The translations under genes and the position numbers were made by a program. From positions 248,001 to 312,000 of the forward strand of contig CAWFEN010000010.1 in the NCBI GenBank assembly GCA_963814865.1: a DNA stretch of 64,000 bases. Direction: 5' to 3'. The first letter of the stretch is position 1, and every line of letters begins with the position of its first letter. The stretch comes from AP-15 sp963814865. GTDB lineage: Bacteria > Pseudomonadota > Alphaproteobacteria > ATCC43930 > CGMCC-115725. Under the pieces are notes generated by a model that was not told the DNA's origin, ran no database searches, and worked only from the letters and a program-made list of their open reading frames with translations. This document shows, piece after piece, positions 10,073 through 19,270 of the stretch.

Positions 10073-10581
10073 CAACTTTCACCATCGTTCCGCAGAGTGG
10101 GGCTGCCGATTGCGCCAGCCCGAACGGGCGGAAACGGCAGGCGATCGATCTCGCGTCTGCCGGTGCGGAATACCCAGAAGACATAAATCAGGAAATTCGT
10201 AGCCGGGATCAGCGCCCAGTTCAGCGCAATGCCGAGCAGGTAGGAACGTGCAAAAATCTCGGTCACCACATACATGCCGCCGATCGCGACCAGAAAGGTG
10301 GAGCTCGTCGTCACCGCGAAGCGCAAGGGCTGAAACCGATCCTGCACCGCGTCGAAGAAGGCGATATGTCGCTGAGCAAGATAGGCAATCGGCAGCATGA
10401 CGGCAAACGCGATCACGCTGGCCCAGGTCGCGTTGTGCGTCGGAAGCCGACCGACGACGATTACGACACCGACGCTATAGACGACGGACACGGCAAAACC
10501 GACGGCGCCGTATCGCAGCGTCCGCTCGACAAGCCGGATCACGGGTGCCGGTCCCGGGCGGGGATCGGCCATGGCCGCCAT
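10072..10581 (-). CDS. GtrA-family membrane protein (flippase-like)
   Basis: Small integral membrane protein of about 169 residues with four predicted helices, starting RYGAVGFAVSVVYSVGVVIV and ending with the family's FLIYVFWVF segment just before a short basic tail. GtrA proteins are proposed to flip undecaprenyl- or polyprenyl-phosphate-linked sugars, and usually pair with a GT2 polyprenyl-phosphate glycosyltransferase, as here. The frame is open to GTG 10641, which would overlap the upstream gene by 44 bases; ATG 10581, just ahead of the first helix, is preferred. The stop overlaps the Rieske start (TGATG). Confidence 0.85.
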   Translation of the reverse strand: MAAMADPRPGPAPVIRLVERTLRYGAVGFAVSVVYSVGVVIVVGRLPTHNATWASVIAFAVMLPIAYLAQRHIAFFDAVQDRFQPLRFAVTTSSTFLVAIGGMYVVTEIFARSYLLGIALNWALIPATNFLIYVFWVFRTGRREIDRLPFPPVRAGAIGSPTLRNDGES

Positions 10582-10597
10582 GCGGCGGTGGCGCGCC

Positions 10598-11569
10598 TCA
10601 AAGGCGGTCACCGGACGCACCGTTTTGCGCCGCAAACGCACCCGGCGACGACGGGACAGGCTGCGGGACCTTGCGCAAGACGATCCGCATCGTATCGAAA
10701 AGATTGACGGCGACCCCTAGCCTACTCGCCCATGACAACAGCGATTGCGGCAATCGGAGACCGACGGACAGGCCGATCTGTTGCAGGATCAAAGAGATCG
10801 GCACGCGCTTCCAGGGATGCGCAATATGCGAGACCGCCAGCCCGCCGGCGGCGGCCAGCTTGGCGAGGCTGTCGGGTGTGAAATACCATAAATGCTGCGG
10901 CGGCGTCATGTTGCGCCAACGCCTCCCGGCAATTCCGGCCAGAGCCGAGGCGAAATCCGGCGTCGTCAGCACCATCGCCCCACCTGGTCGGAGGAACTCG
11001 CCGCACAGGCAAAGTGTCGCCCGCGGGTCTTCCAGGTGCTCGATCACATCGAACATGGTGATGACATCGACCGGTCCGATCTCCTCCAACAGGTGCCGTG
11101 TGAGTGTGCCGGTGCGGACATCGAGCCCCCGCGCCCTGGCGAATGCCGCGGCCTCGCCGGCGATCTCAACCCCGTGAACCGCGTAATGCGCGCTCGCCTC
11201 GAGCAGAAAGAAGCCATAAGCGGCGCCGATCTCGAGCAGGCTGCCCGACGGAACGAGCCGACGGATACCGTCGACAATGGTGCGGAATTCGGCCCGCAGC
11301 ACCCGCTCGCTCGCCAGATAGTCAGGGTAGCCACCTCGTGTCTGACTATGGAAATACTCGGCGGTATAATATTCCTTTGGATCGAACTGTTCCTGGCTCG
11401 CGGCGCCCAGACCGCAAACGGCGCAGCGGAAGATGCGGCTGCCGTTCTTGTACCACAGAAGGCGATGCTCGGTTTCGCGACCGCAGGCCAGGCAGTCGCG
11501 CCGGCTGGGCCGGGTCCGGGAGGAGGCCGTCGCCATAGCCCTCCGGCGTCCAAGGGATTCTGACATCAT
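10598..11569 (-). CDS. SAM-dependent methyltransferase with N-terminal zinc ribbon
   Basis: Protein of 323 residues. The N-terminus carries two CxxC knuckles (DCLACG and FRCAVCG), a zinc ribbon common in methyltransferases of sugar and natural-product clusters. The Methyltransf_23-type domain follows, with motif I LLEIGAAYGFFL, the acidic strand VHGVEIAGE, ITMFDVIEHLEDP and LRPGGAMVLTTPD. An alternative ATG at 11536 has a GGAGGG just upstream but at tight spacing. It lies between the glycosyltransferase and GtrA genes on the same strand, so a C- or O-methylation of the operon's product is a reasonable inference. Confidence 0.88.
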   Translation of the reverse strand: MMSESLGRRRAMATASSRTRPSRRDCLACGRETEHRLLWYKNGSRIFRCAVCGLGAASQEQFDPKEYYTAEYFHSQTRGGYPDYLASERVLRAEFRTIVDGIRRLVPSGSLLEIGAAYGFFLLEASAHYAVHGVEIAGEAAAFARARGLDVRTGTLTRHLLEEIGPVDVITMFDVIEHLEDPRATLCLCGEFLRPGGAMVLTTPDFASALAGIAGRRWRNMTPPQHLWYFTPDSLAKLAAAGGLAVSHIAHPWKRVPISLILQQIGLSVGLRLPQSLLSWASRLGVAVNLFDTMRIVLRKVPQPVPSSPGAFAAQNGASGDRL

Positions 11570-11588
11570 CGTTGCTGCGCCGTCACGG

Positions 11589-12569
11589 CTACCACCGGCG
11601 GGACGTCGCGCCCAGCTGCGGCTGTGCCGGATGCTGCACCACCCGCCTGATCTTGTAGGGCGGCCGGCCGCGCGCTTCGTAATAGATCCGCGCCTGGACC
11701 TCGGCGATGATGCCGAGCAGCAGGAAGAGGATGCCGGACAGGCCGACGACGGCGGCGAGCAGCGGCAGCGGCGTCTGGATCAGCGAGGTGTCGTCGGCGA
11801 ATTTGAGCACCAGTGCCCAGCCGAAAATCGCCAATGCCGCGCCGAGAAAGGCGAGCGCCAATTTGCCGAAGAACTGGATCGGCCGGTCGAATGCGCGGTC
11901 GATGAAATAGACGAGCAGCAGGTCGAGCATGACCCGCGCGATGCGGCCGAGACCGTATTTCGATTTGCCGAACCGGCGCGGATGATGCGCCACCGGCAGC
12001 TCGGTGACGCGCGCCCCTTCCCAGGCGGCATAGATCGGGATGAAGCGGTGCATCTCGCCGTAGAGGCGCACATCCTCGACCACCTCGCGGCGATAGGCCT
12101 TGAGCGTGCAGCCGTAATCGTGCAATGGCACGCGCAGCAGGGCCGAGATCAGCCGGTTGGCGATGATCGAGGGCAGGCGCCGGGTCAGTGCGTTGTCCTC
12201 GCGCGCCTCCCGCCAGCCGGAGACCACGTCGAAGCCCTCGGCGAGCCTGGCGAGGAGCCGCGGGATGTCGGCCGGATCGTTCTGGCCGTCGCCATCCATC
12301 GGGATGATCACATCGCCGGTGCTGTTCTGGATCGCCGCCATCAGCGCCGCGGTCTGGCCGTAATTGCGCGACAGATGGAGCACCCGGACCCGCGGATCGG
12401 CCTCGGCAAACCCGTCGAGCGCCACCGCCGAGCCGTCCTTCGACCCGTCATCGGCAAAGATGATCTCGGCCGACAGCGGCAGCCGGTCGAGCGTCTCGCT
12501 CAATGCCCGGTACAGCGAGGGCAGCGTTTCCGCCTCGTTGTACACCGGGATGACGACCGAAACGTCCAT
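11589..12569 (-). CDS. Glycosyltransferase family 2, polyprenyl-phosphate sugar transferase (ArnC/GtrB/DPM1-like)
   Basis: Transfers a nucleotide-activated sugar to a polyprenyl phosphate at the inner membrane. It opens MDVSVVIPVYNEAETLPSLY; the metal-binding region reads IIPMDGDGQNDP; HPRRFGKSKYG is characteristic of the DPM1/GtrB subgroup. Two C-terminal helices (residues about 225-300) anchor it. I start at ATG 12569 because an AGGGGCCAG sits before it; the frame is open to 12695 and an ATG at 12611 adds 14 residues but lacks a ribosome site. It heads the operon, and with GtrA it would supply and flip a lipid-linked sugar. Confidence 0.9.
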   Translation of the reverse strand: MDVSVVIPVYNEAETLPSLYRALSETLDRLPLSAEIIFADDGSKDGSAVALDGFAEADPRVRVLHLSRNYGQTAALMAAIQNSTGDVIIPMDGDGQNDPADIPRLLARLAEGFDVVSGWREAREDNALTRRLPSIIANRLISALLRVPLHDYGCTLKAYRREVVEDVRLYGEMHRFIPIYAAWEGARVTELPVAHHPRRFGKSKYGLGRIARVMLDLLLVYFIDRAFDRPIQFFGKLALAFLGAALAIFGWALVLKFADDTSLIQTPLPLLAAVVGLSGILFLLLGIIAEVQARIYYEARGRPPYKIRRVVQHPAQPQLGATSRRW

Positions 12570-12690
12570 CTGGCCCCTGTCGGCATACCTGGGGTTCAGG
12601 TTTTCATCCATAGCGCAAATCATTGAAAAAGGCTGAGAAAATCTTGTTGCTCGCGCCGGTTTCGCGCAAATCGCACCATCATACCAATTT

Positions 12691-12775
12691 GTCATTGCGA
12701 GCGAAGCGAAGCAATCTCAGGCAAGCGCGCTTCCGATCGAGATTGATTCCTCGCGCAGACGCTCCTCGCAATGAC
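12691..12775. repeat. Dispersed palindromic repeat (GTCATTGCGAG...CTCGCAATGAC)
   Basis: An 85-base element starts GTCATTGCGAGCGAAGCGAA and ends GCTCCTCGCAATGAC, so its termini are inverted repeats. This is a well-known class of intergenic repeat in alphaproteobacteria. It lies between the GT2 start and the end of tadG, the only obvious content of this roughly 290-base gap. No coding content is seen. Confidence 0.75.
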
Positions 12776-12856
12776 ATTCCCGTTTTGTTCGGAGGAGAGC
12801 GGACTGCCGGACGAGCAAGAGGCCGGCAGCGGCCGTCATCATCACAAGGCCGCCGG

Positions 12857-15010
12857 TCAGGTGGTACTGATGGGGACCAACCGTGCGGTCTTCAGAGACG
12901 TCATAATGTGCTTAATGATCGCGTTTATGCTGGTGTATTTGTTTTTTGAGGCACAAGGTGTACTGGCGCCGTCGGTGGAGTAGAAGTGGGCTGAATTGGT
13001 AGCGATGTCCTGCATTGTGGTGCACGAGGAGATCGTCGTCGTGTCCGTGCAGTTGGGCGACGAGTCGTCATAGTAGATCACAAATATCATAGTCCCGGCT
13101 TTCGCGGCCTTGGCCGCGGTGATCGCCGCGTCGGCATTCTTGGTGGATTGGGCGGTTTTCAAGGGCCCCATCTGTGCTGATGTCGAACTCGCGGCACCAT
13201 CGCTGAGCAGAATGATCACGTTCTGCCCGCCGGCCCGGCTATTGGCCGCCAAGGCGGTACTGCGCCGCGGTGATCGCATCGGCGTAAAAGGTTCCGAGGC
13301 CACCCGGCACTCCGAGGCAGCCTTTCGCAGTCGCTTTCACGATGTCGGAGACGGGGTTTAGAGCTGCCGTGTCGGAAGTACGATAATCGCTGGACAGGGG
13401 GACGATCTGATAGAGCGGCGCAGCGACGATCGTGTCGCCGCCATACACGCCAGGGGCGGCCGGAGCCGCATGCAGCGTCAGCGAGCCCGGCGCAGGGCTC
13501 GTGGCGACCGAACTGATGTAATCGTAACCCGTATTTTGCCACCAGGGCCAAGCATTGCCCCCTGAGCCGGCTGAGATGATGGTCGAAAAATTGAAAACGA
13601 TGGAATCGCCACTGCCGACGGAGGTAACGCTGTTCGATAATGTCACGGTCGTCGCCGTCGTGCTCGTGACTGTTGTACCCGCTGGAATGGCGCCGGGCGT
13701 CGTGAAGTCGCCGACCGCCACGCCCGCAACGACCTTAGTCGAAAGCGCGCCGGTCGCGAAAGTTAGCACCTTGCCCGATTTCTCCGCGGCGCTCGTCGCC
13801 GTGATCGCCGTGTCGGTGGCTATAGCCCATGGCGTACCGGTATTGAAGGCGGTCGCCGCCGTCATGCTCTGATTGTTTTCGAGTCCGCCGGTTCCTTGAG
13901 TGGACATCCCGTATGTGCTGTTGGTTCCGGTGAGCGTCTCGCTCTTGACCAGCTGGCTGTTGCTAACCGTATAAGTGCCGATGCCGCCAGTGCCGGTGCC
14001 AAACCCCGTTATCTTGGTATTTGTCGAAACACCGGTACCGGTAATAGCAGAACCTATTTCCAGCCCGCCGGAGGTCACCTTCGTCACGTTCAACACCGTG
14101 CCGGCCGTTGTCCCTCCCACAGCGTTGGCGATCGCCCCGGTGACGGTGGCGGTCTGAGGCAACAAATTCACCGTCGTGCCGGTGCTGTTTTCGGCAACGC
14201 CATATACCCCTGAGTAAGTCGTCGCGATTTGCGGGGCCGTGCAGGTGATATCGACCGCGGCTTGACCGGCGTCGGTCACTGGCGGAAACACGAAGAGGGC
14301 GGCCTCGTCGACCGGGTTCGCGACATTGAAGTTCGTCACCGGGCCGCAGTTGCCCGTGCTGTATGGGCAGGGCCAAAGCTCGCCCAGCAGTGTCTGGACC
14401 CCGGCCGCCGCGCAGGCGATTGCGGTGCCTGTTCCGCACGCCGCTGCTGTTGCGGGGTTTTTCATCGAAGCGGTGGTGTCGAGGATTACTGCCACGTTGG
14501 CTGGTACCGTCGTGCCGCCGTTCCAGGACGCGCTTGCGGTCGCCGAGATGTTCAGCGAAGAGATTCCGAAAATCCTCCCGAAGAACGTCGGCACGGTTGC
14601 AGTCTGGGTTACCCGAATGCCGTTGACGCCACTTGCGCAGCCGGCCGGCGTCGCAGGATTCTGATTGGTGCTGAGCGCGACGCCTGTGCTCGTATAGCAC
14701 TTCAACGTGAAATTTGCACTCGTGACGGTGAAACCAGCATTGGCATTCTTGTTCCCGGTCACGGAGCTGTACGCAGTCGCGGTGGTGATCGGATAGTTCG
14801 CGGTGCCGGTGCCGATCTCCTGCGCTCCTGCCAGCGCCGCCGCATCGGCTGAGCTCTGGAGCACGCGCTGGGCGTAGAAGAAATAGCCGACATCGACGCT
14901 GAGCGCACCGAGCCCGACAAGGGCGACGAGCGCGGCCGCCACCAGGACGGCCGCGGCCCCGCTTTCGTCGCCGAGCGCTCGGCGGAAAAAGAATCCGTGT
15001 CGCGGTTCAT
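12857..15010 (-). pseudogene. tadG: TadG-like pilus assembly protein with von Willebrand A domain, two frameshifts
   Basis: Large Tad-locus protein with the classic N-terminus FFFRRALGDESGAAAVLVAA followed by the TadG helix ending in SVDVGYFFYAQRVLQ. A split vWA domain has the metal site VAVILDTTASMKN early and NVIILLSDG late, with a long Thr/Gly/Ser-rich insert between. ATG 15010 overlaps the tadE stop (ATGA). Two breaks are seen: one T missing in the T run complementary to 14986-14990, and one base too many near 13260 after DAITAAQ. With both repaired the product is about 717 residues. TadG is thought to anchor or regulate the pilus in the envelope. Losing or gaining a base in two places fits sequencing error or decay. 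Confidence 0.82.
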
Positions 15011-15531
15011 TGCACGCTCTCCGTCATCGTCTGTGTCAGTTTGCAAGTCGACGTCCAGAAGTTATACCAAGTAAATTGCGCGCCGCACGGGTATGTTACC
15101 CTCACAGCCGCGGGTGTTAGGGTGCCACTCGATGGTGCCGCGGCTTTCAGATCCCCCGCACACGTTGTGTCCGCGGCGGCGGCGGCGGCGGCGGTAGTGG
15201 CAGCGGTCAGGCATGCCGTCCCACCGACGTACAGGGTGACCGGCAGGTTCGCCGAAGTCAAGATCGGTGCCGCGCTTGTGATCGCGGTCCAGGCGCTGCT
15301 CGCGGGCGTATGCTCGTCCCGCCGCTGATCGCGAACTGCGTTGCCGCCGCGCCTACCCCGTTCCACAGCATCACGTACTGGTTCAAGGTGATCCCGAACT
15401 GGGCCGTGCCCAGCATGACGAGGAGCAATACCGGCGCCAGCAGCGCGAACTCGACGATCGCCGAGCCGCTCTGACCGAGGATGCCGTAGACGGCGGCCTT
15501 TTATGGCGGCTCGTGTTGTTTCAATCGTCAT
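15007..15531 (-). pseudogene. tadE: TadE-like pseudopilin, two compensating frameshifts
   Basis: Minor pseudopilin-like protein of the Tad system. Reading across frames gives MTIETTRAAIK, then a prepilin-like stretch GQSGSAIVEFALLAPVLLLV with a conserved Glu five residues into the helix, then SSAWTAITSAAPIL to the end with two Cys-containing segments. One extra A in the AAAA run complementary to 15499-15502 puts the helix in the +1 frame; one missing base near 15311 returns it. The corrected length is about 174 residues. ATG 15531 is 2 bases after the XRE stop. A run of GCG codons near 15175 encodes poly-Ala. Confidence 0.75.
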
Positions 15532-15533
15532 GG

Positions 15534-15812
15534 TCAGAGACCCCATGCGCTTGCGTTTGTCTCCTCCTGCGGCGCCGTCATGTCTTCCTCGGTGGCAAAG
15601 AAATAGCTGATCGGCGTCTCCAGCGCGGTGGCGATGTGATAGAGGCGGCCGGCCGTGATGCGGCTGAGCCCGCGCTCGTATTTGTGCGCCTGCTGAAAGG
15701 CGACGCCGATGATTTCGGCCAGCTTCTGCTGCGTCATGCCGATCCGCATCCGCCTTTCCCGAATGCGCTTCGCCACCCGCCGATCGATCGATCGGGCGAA
15801 GTCCGACGGCAT
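15534..15812 (-). CDS. XRE-family helix-turn-helix regulator inside the tad operon
   Basis: 92-residue DNA-binding protein. The HTH is visible as MRIGMTQQKLAEIIGVAFQQ with the family's HKYERG turn and ITAGRLYHIATALE, typical of alphaproteobacterial Cro/CI-type regulators. The start ATG 15812 has a strong purine-rich site (GAGGGGAGGGGAA). It lies 101 bases after tadC and its stop is 2 bases before tadE, so it is probably co-transcribed with the pilus genes. Its position suggests autoregulation or control of tadEG; no operator can be pointed out. Confidence 0.88.
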   Translation of the reverse strand: MPSDFARSIDRRVAKRIRERRMRIGMTQQKLAEIIGVAFQQAHKYERGLSRITAGRLYHIATALETPISYFFATEEDMTAPQEETNASAWGL

Positions 15813-15913
15813 TTCCCCTCCCCTCCACAATTTGCGCCGGACCGGTTCCCGCGGCTGCCGAGCAGCGTTCCCGTCCTGCCGCGTGCGGGACATCTGCGAT
15901 CCAGCGGCGCGGA

Positions 15914-16936
15914 TCACGGATGCACCCCGAAAACATGCGACAGCGCGTCGAGAATGCGCAGCGCCACCGGGGTGCCGATCACCATCAGCAGACAGGGCAG
16001 GATGAACAGCATCATCGGAATGGCGAGAAATACCGGCAGGCGGGCGGCGCGCGCTTCGAGACGCATCAGGCGCTCGGTCCGCATTTCCGCGGCGAGCACC
16101 CGCATCGAATCGGCAAGCGGGGTGCCGAACCGGATCGCCTGGTTCAAGGTGGCGGTGATGCTGCGCAGGCTGAGGAGCCCGGTCCGCCGCACCAGATTGT
16201 CGAGCGCCTCGCTGCGGCTCGACAATACCCGCATTTCCGCGGCCGTCGTCGCGAACTCCTCGGCCACCGTGCGGTTCGAGGCGCGCAGATTGACGCTGAC
16301 CTGCTCGACGGACTGATCCAGGCTGAGCCCCGACTCGGCGCAGATGACAAGCAGATCGAGCGCATCGGGCAGGCCGTCTTCGAGCTGCCGCCGCCGCCGC
16401 GCCGCGAGGCGCGACAGCACGATGTCGGGCAGGCGCCAGCCGAGCATCAAGGCGGCGAACAGCAGCACCACGCGGATCGCGGCGATGCCGGCGAACAGCT
16501 GCTTCCACTCGAAGAATACCCACGCCAGCACCGCAAGAAGCAGGGCGCTGCAGACCTTGCTCGCAACGAAGCGGGCGAGGCCGCCATGTCCCTTGATCCC
16601 GGCCGCGGCAAGGGAATTCAGCAATCTCTGCTGTTCGCCGATGCCGACGACGCGGCTCGCCGCCACCACCGCCCCGAGCCGGTCGTACCAGCGCGGGCGG
16701 CGGGCGCTTTCCGGGTCGGTGCGGTCGATCGCGGTGATGCGCAGCGCGTCGAGACGGTGCTGGCGGTCCTCCTGGGCGCCGATCCGCCACAGGTGAAACG
16801 CCGACAGCACGGCCGCCGCCACCGCCGCGACCAGAAGCATCGTCTCGACGGGTCCGAAAGCGACGGCACCGAAGCGGAAGCTCAGTGTGGTCCCGATCGT
16901 GTCGACGACGGTCGCGCCGGCCGAGGCTTGAACCAT
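15914..16936 (-). CDS. tadC: TadC, Tad pilus inner-membrane platform protein
   Basis: Type II secretion F-domain protein of 340 residues, one of the two platform subunits that work with the CpaF ATPase. It has an N-terminal helix, two central helices (residues about 125-165), a cytoplasmic T2SSF domain with the typical LPDALDLLVICAESGLSLDQ, and a C-terminal pair of helices ending near LPCLLMVIGTP. It starts two bases after the tadB stop. The frame is intact. Confidence 0.93.
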   Translation of the reverse strand: MVQASAGATVVDTIGTTLSFRFGAVAFGPVETMLLVAAVAAAVLSAFHLWRIGAQEDRQHRLDALRITAIDRTDPESARRPRWYDRLGAVVAASRVVGIGEQQRLLNSLAAAGIKGHGGLARFVASKVCSALLLAVLAWVFFEWKQLFAGIAAIRVVLLFAALMLGWRLPDIVLSRLAARRRRQLEDGLPDALDLLVICAESGLSLDQSVEQVSVNLRASNRTVAEEFATTAAEMRVLSSRSEALDNLVRRTGLLSLRSITATLNQAIRFGTPLADSMRVLAAEMRTERLMRLEARAARLPVFLAIPMMLFILPCLLMVIGTPVALRILDALSHVFGVHP

Positions 16937-16938
16937 GG

Positions 16939-17904
16939 CTATCGCAGGCTCCGCTTGATGATCAGGACCATGGTGGCGATCCCGGTCGCGAGGCTGACAA
17001 AAGCGACACCCAGCATGAAGCGGCCGCGCGGATCGTCGAACAGAACCGACATCAGGTCGCGGTTCATCAGGTACATGATGCCGCCGACGAAAAACGGCAG
17101 GGCCGCCAGCACGCCCGCCGACGCTTTCGCTTCGGCGGAGAGCGCATGGGCCTTGAGGCGAACTTCCTTGCGCCGGCGAATGATGTTGCTGAGGTTGGCG
17201 AGCGTCTCGGCAAGGCTGCCGCCGGTACGCCGCTGCAGGGCGAGGGCAACCACATAAAAGCGAAAATCCGGGACCTGGATGCGGTCGGCGGTGTGCTGCA
17301 GCGCGTCGTCGATATCGGTGCCGATGCGCATTTCGTCGAGCGTCCGCCGGAATTCGCCGCCGACCGGGTCGGGGATATCGTGCGCCGCCACTTCCATCGC
17401 ATCGAACGCCGGCAGGCCCGCCTTGACGGCGCGGCCGATCAGATCGAGCGCGTCCGGGAAGACGGCGAGAAACCGGTTGCGGTACCGGATCTGCGCGAGG
17501 TTCAGCAGCAGCAGGGCCCCGCCCAGCGCCGCCGCGGCGCCGAGGACGATCACGAGAAAGGCGTTCAGCGCCAATACCCGATCGGTGAGAGCGACGACCA
17601 GGGCTGCCGCGACCGCCCCGGCCAAAGCGAGATGCGGTATCCCGATCCGATTGCCGGTCGCCGCCAGGGCGGAATCGAGGCGCGCCTTCAGCGCCGACAG
17701 CAGCAGCAGGTTGCGGATCCCGGGCTTCGGCTGCGGCCGGCGCAGCGACAGGCCGGGTCCCTCCGTGGCCGGCGCCATCCCGGCAACCACTTGCAGGCGC
17801 TGGCGCCGGCTGTCCCGGCGGCGTTCGGCGCGGTGCACCCAGAACAGCGCCGCGCCGAGCAGGGCCGTGATGCCGAGGATCGCGAGGAGGAGATGGTTCG
17901 ACAA
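16939..17904 (-). CDS. tadB: TadB, Tad pilus inner-membrane platform protein
   Basis: Partner platform subunit of TadC with the same F-domain, seen as FPDALDLIGRAVKAGLPAFD and LQRRTGGSLAETLANLSNII. Membrane helices lie at the N-terminus, in the middle (residues about 95-140) and at the C-terminus. The frame is open to 17976, but that part overlaps cpaF; TTG 17904 begins one base after the cpaF stop, has a GGGGG stretch ahead and leads straight into the first helix, giving 321 residues. An alternative GTG or ATG start near it is not excluded. Confidence 0.92.
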   Translation of the reverse strand: MSNHLLLAILGITALLGAALFWVHRAERRRDSRRQRLQVVAGMAPATEGPGLSLRRPQPKPGIRNLLLLSALKARLDSALAATGNRIGIPHLALAGAVAAALVVALTDRVLALNAFLVIVLGAAAALGGALLLLNLAQIRYRNRFLAVFPDALDLIGRAVKAGLPAFDAMEVAAHDIPDPVGGEFRRTLDEMRIGTDIDDALQHTADRIQVPDFRFYVVALALQRRTGGSLAETLANLSNIIRRRKEVRLKAHALSAEAKASAGVLAALPFFVGGIMYLMNRDLMSVLFDDPRGRFMLGVAFVSLATGIATMVLIIKRSLR

Positions 17905-17905
17905 C

Positions 17906-19270
17906 TCAGCCCCCCGTGATCCCGATGGCGTCGAGCAGCTCGCGATCGAGGCCGTGCTGCGCCGCGCGAACCACAAAATCGGGGCGCATCCGGCTCGACT
18001 GGAACTCGCCGTCGATCAGACCGTCGCGCCGCTCGCCGCGATATTGGAAGGTAAAGAGGTCGCGCAGCGTGATGATGTCGCCTTCCATGCCGCCGACCTC
18101 GACGATGTTCTGCACGCGCCGGACGCCGTCGCGCATCCGCTCGACATGCACGATCAGATTGAGCGCGCTCGCGACATGCATGCGGACCGCCGGCAGCGGC
18201 AGGCTCAAATTCGCCATCATCACCATGTTTTCGAGGCGATAGAGCGCGTCGCGCGGCGAGTTCGCGTGCACCGTCGACATCGAGCCGTCGTGTCCCGTAT
18301 TCATCGCCTGCAGCATGTCGAACGCCTCGGGGCCGCGCACTTCGCCGACGATGATCCGGTCCGGGCGCATCCGCAGCGCGTTGCGCACGAGCTCGCGCTG
18401 CATCACCTGGCCGACGCCTTCGATGTTGGGCGGACGCGTCTCCATCTGCACGACATGCGGCTGCTGCAGGCGCAGCTCGACGGCGTCCTCGACGGTGATC
18501 ACCCGCTCGTCGCGGCTGATGTAGCGCGAGATTGCGTTCAGCAGGGTCGTCTTGCCGGAGCCGGTGCCGCCCGAGATCAGCATGTTGAGGCGCGAGCGCG
18601 CCGCGACGTGCAGCACGCGTGCCATGTCGCGCGACAAATTCTGCTGCCGCGCCATCGTCTCGAGGGTCAGGCTGTATTTCGGGAATTTGCGGATCGAGAT
18701 GGTGCCGCCGTTGAGCACGAGCGGCGGCAGCACGATGTTGACGCGGCTGCCGTCGGCGAGCCGCGCATCGACCATCGGGCTCGCTTCGTCGATGCGGCGC
18801 CCGATCGCCGTGGCGATGCGCTGCGCGATGTTGACGAGGTGCCCGGCATCGCGAAACCGGGCGTTGGTCTTTTCGAGCTTGCCGTGCCGCTCGACATAGA
18901 CCGAGAACGGGCCGTTCGCCAGGATGTCGGTGATGTCGTCATCCTCGAGGAACGGTTCGAGCGGCCCGAGCCCGGTCATGTCGTCGGTCAGCTCGCCGGC
19001 GAGCGCCGCCTCCTCGATCTCGTTGAGCTCGACCCGCAGTTCGGTGGCGATCTCGCTGACCAGCTTGGCCACTTCGGCGCGCAGGGTGTCGCGCGGGATG
19101 CGGCCGGCGACGGACGGGTCGATGCGCGACATCAGCGCCGTGCGGATGCGCTCCTTGACCTCCTCGCGGCCGGTCAGATCGACGCTCGGCGCCTCCGGCT
19201 TGCCGGGAACGAGGACGAGCTCGCGGCCCTGCGGCTCGACGACGCGCCGGCCAAAACCGTTCGATCTCAT
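17906..19270 (-). CDS. cpaF: CpaF/TadA secretion ATPase of the Tad pilus
   Basis: Hexameric ATPase that powers Flp pilus assembly and retraction. In the 454 residues the Walker A is ISGGTGSGKTTLLNAIS, the Asp box and Walker B region is RMRPDRIIVGEVRGPEA, and the His box is STVHANS. The N-terminal half has the family's MTGLGPLEPFLEDDDITDIL. ATG 19270 overlaps the cpaE stop (ATGA), so translation is coupled. The frame is open far upstream in cpaE, which is only frame overlap. No irregularity is seen. Confidence 0.95.
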   Translation of the reverse strand: MRSNGFGRRVVEPQGRELVLVPGKPEAPSVDLTGREEVKERIRTALMSRIDPSVAGRIPRDTLRAEVAKLVSEIATELRVELNEIEEAALAGELTDDMTGLGPLEPFLEDDDITDILANGPFSVYVERHGKLEKTNARFRDAGHLVNIAQRIATAIGRRIDEASPMVDARLADGSRVNIVLPPLVLNGGTISIRKFPKYSLTLETMARQQNLSRDMARVLHVAARSRLNMLISGGTGSGKTTLLNAISRYISRDERVITVEDAVELRLQQPHVVQMETRPPNIEGVGQVMQRELVRNALRMRPDRIIVGEVRGPEAFDMLQAMNTGHDGSMSTVHANSPRDALYRLENMVMMANLSLPLPAVRMHVASALNLIVHVERMRDGVRRVQNIVEVGGMEGDIITLRDLFTFQYRGERRDGLIDGEFQSSRMRPDFVVRAAQHGLDRELLDAIGITGG

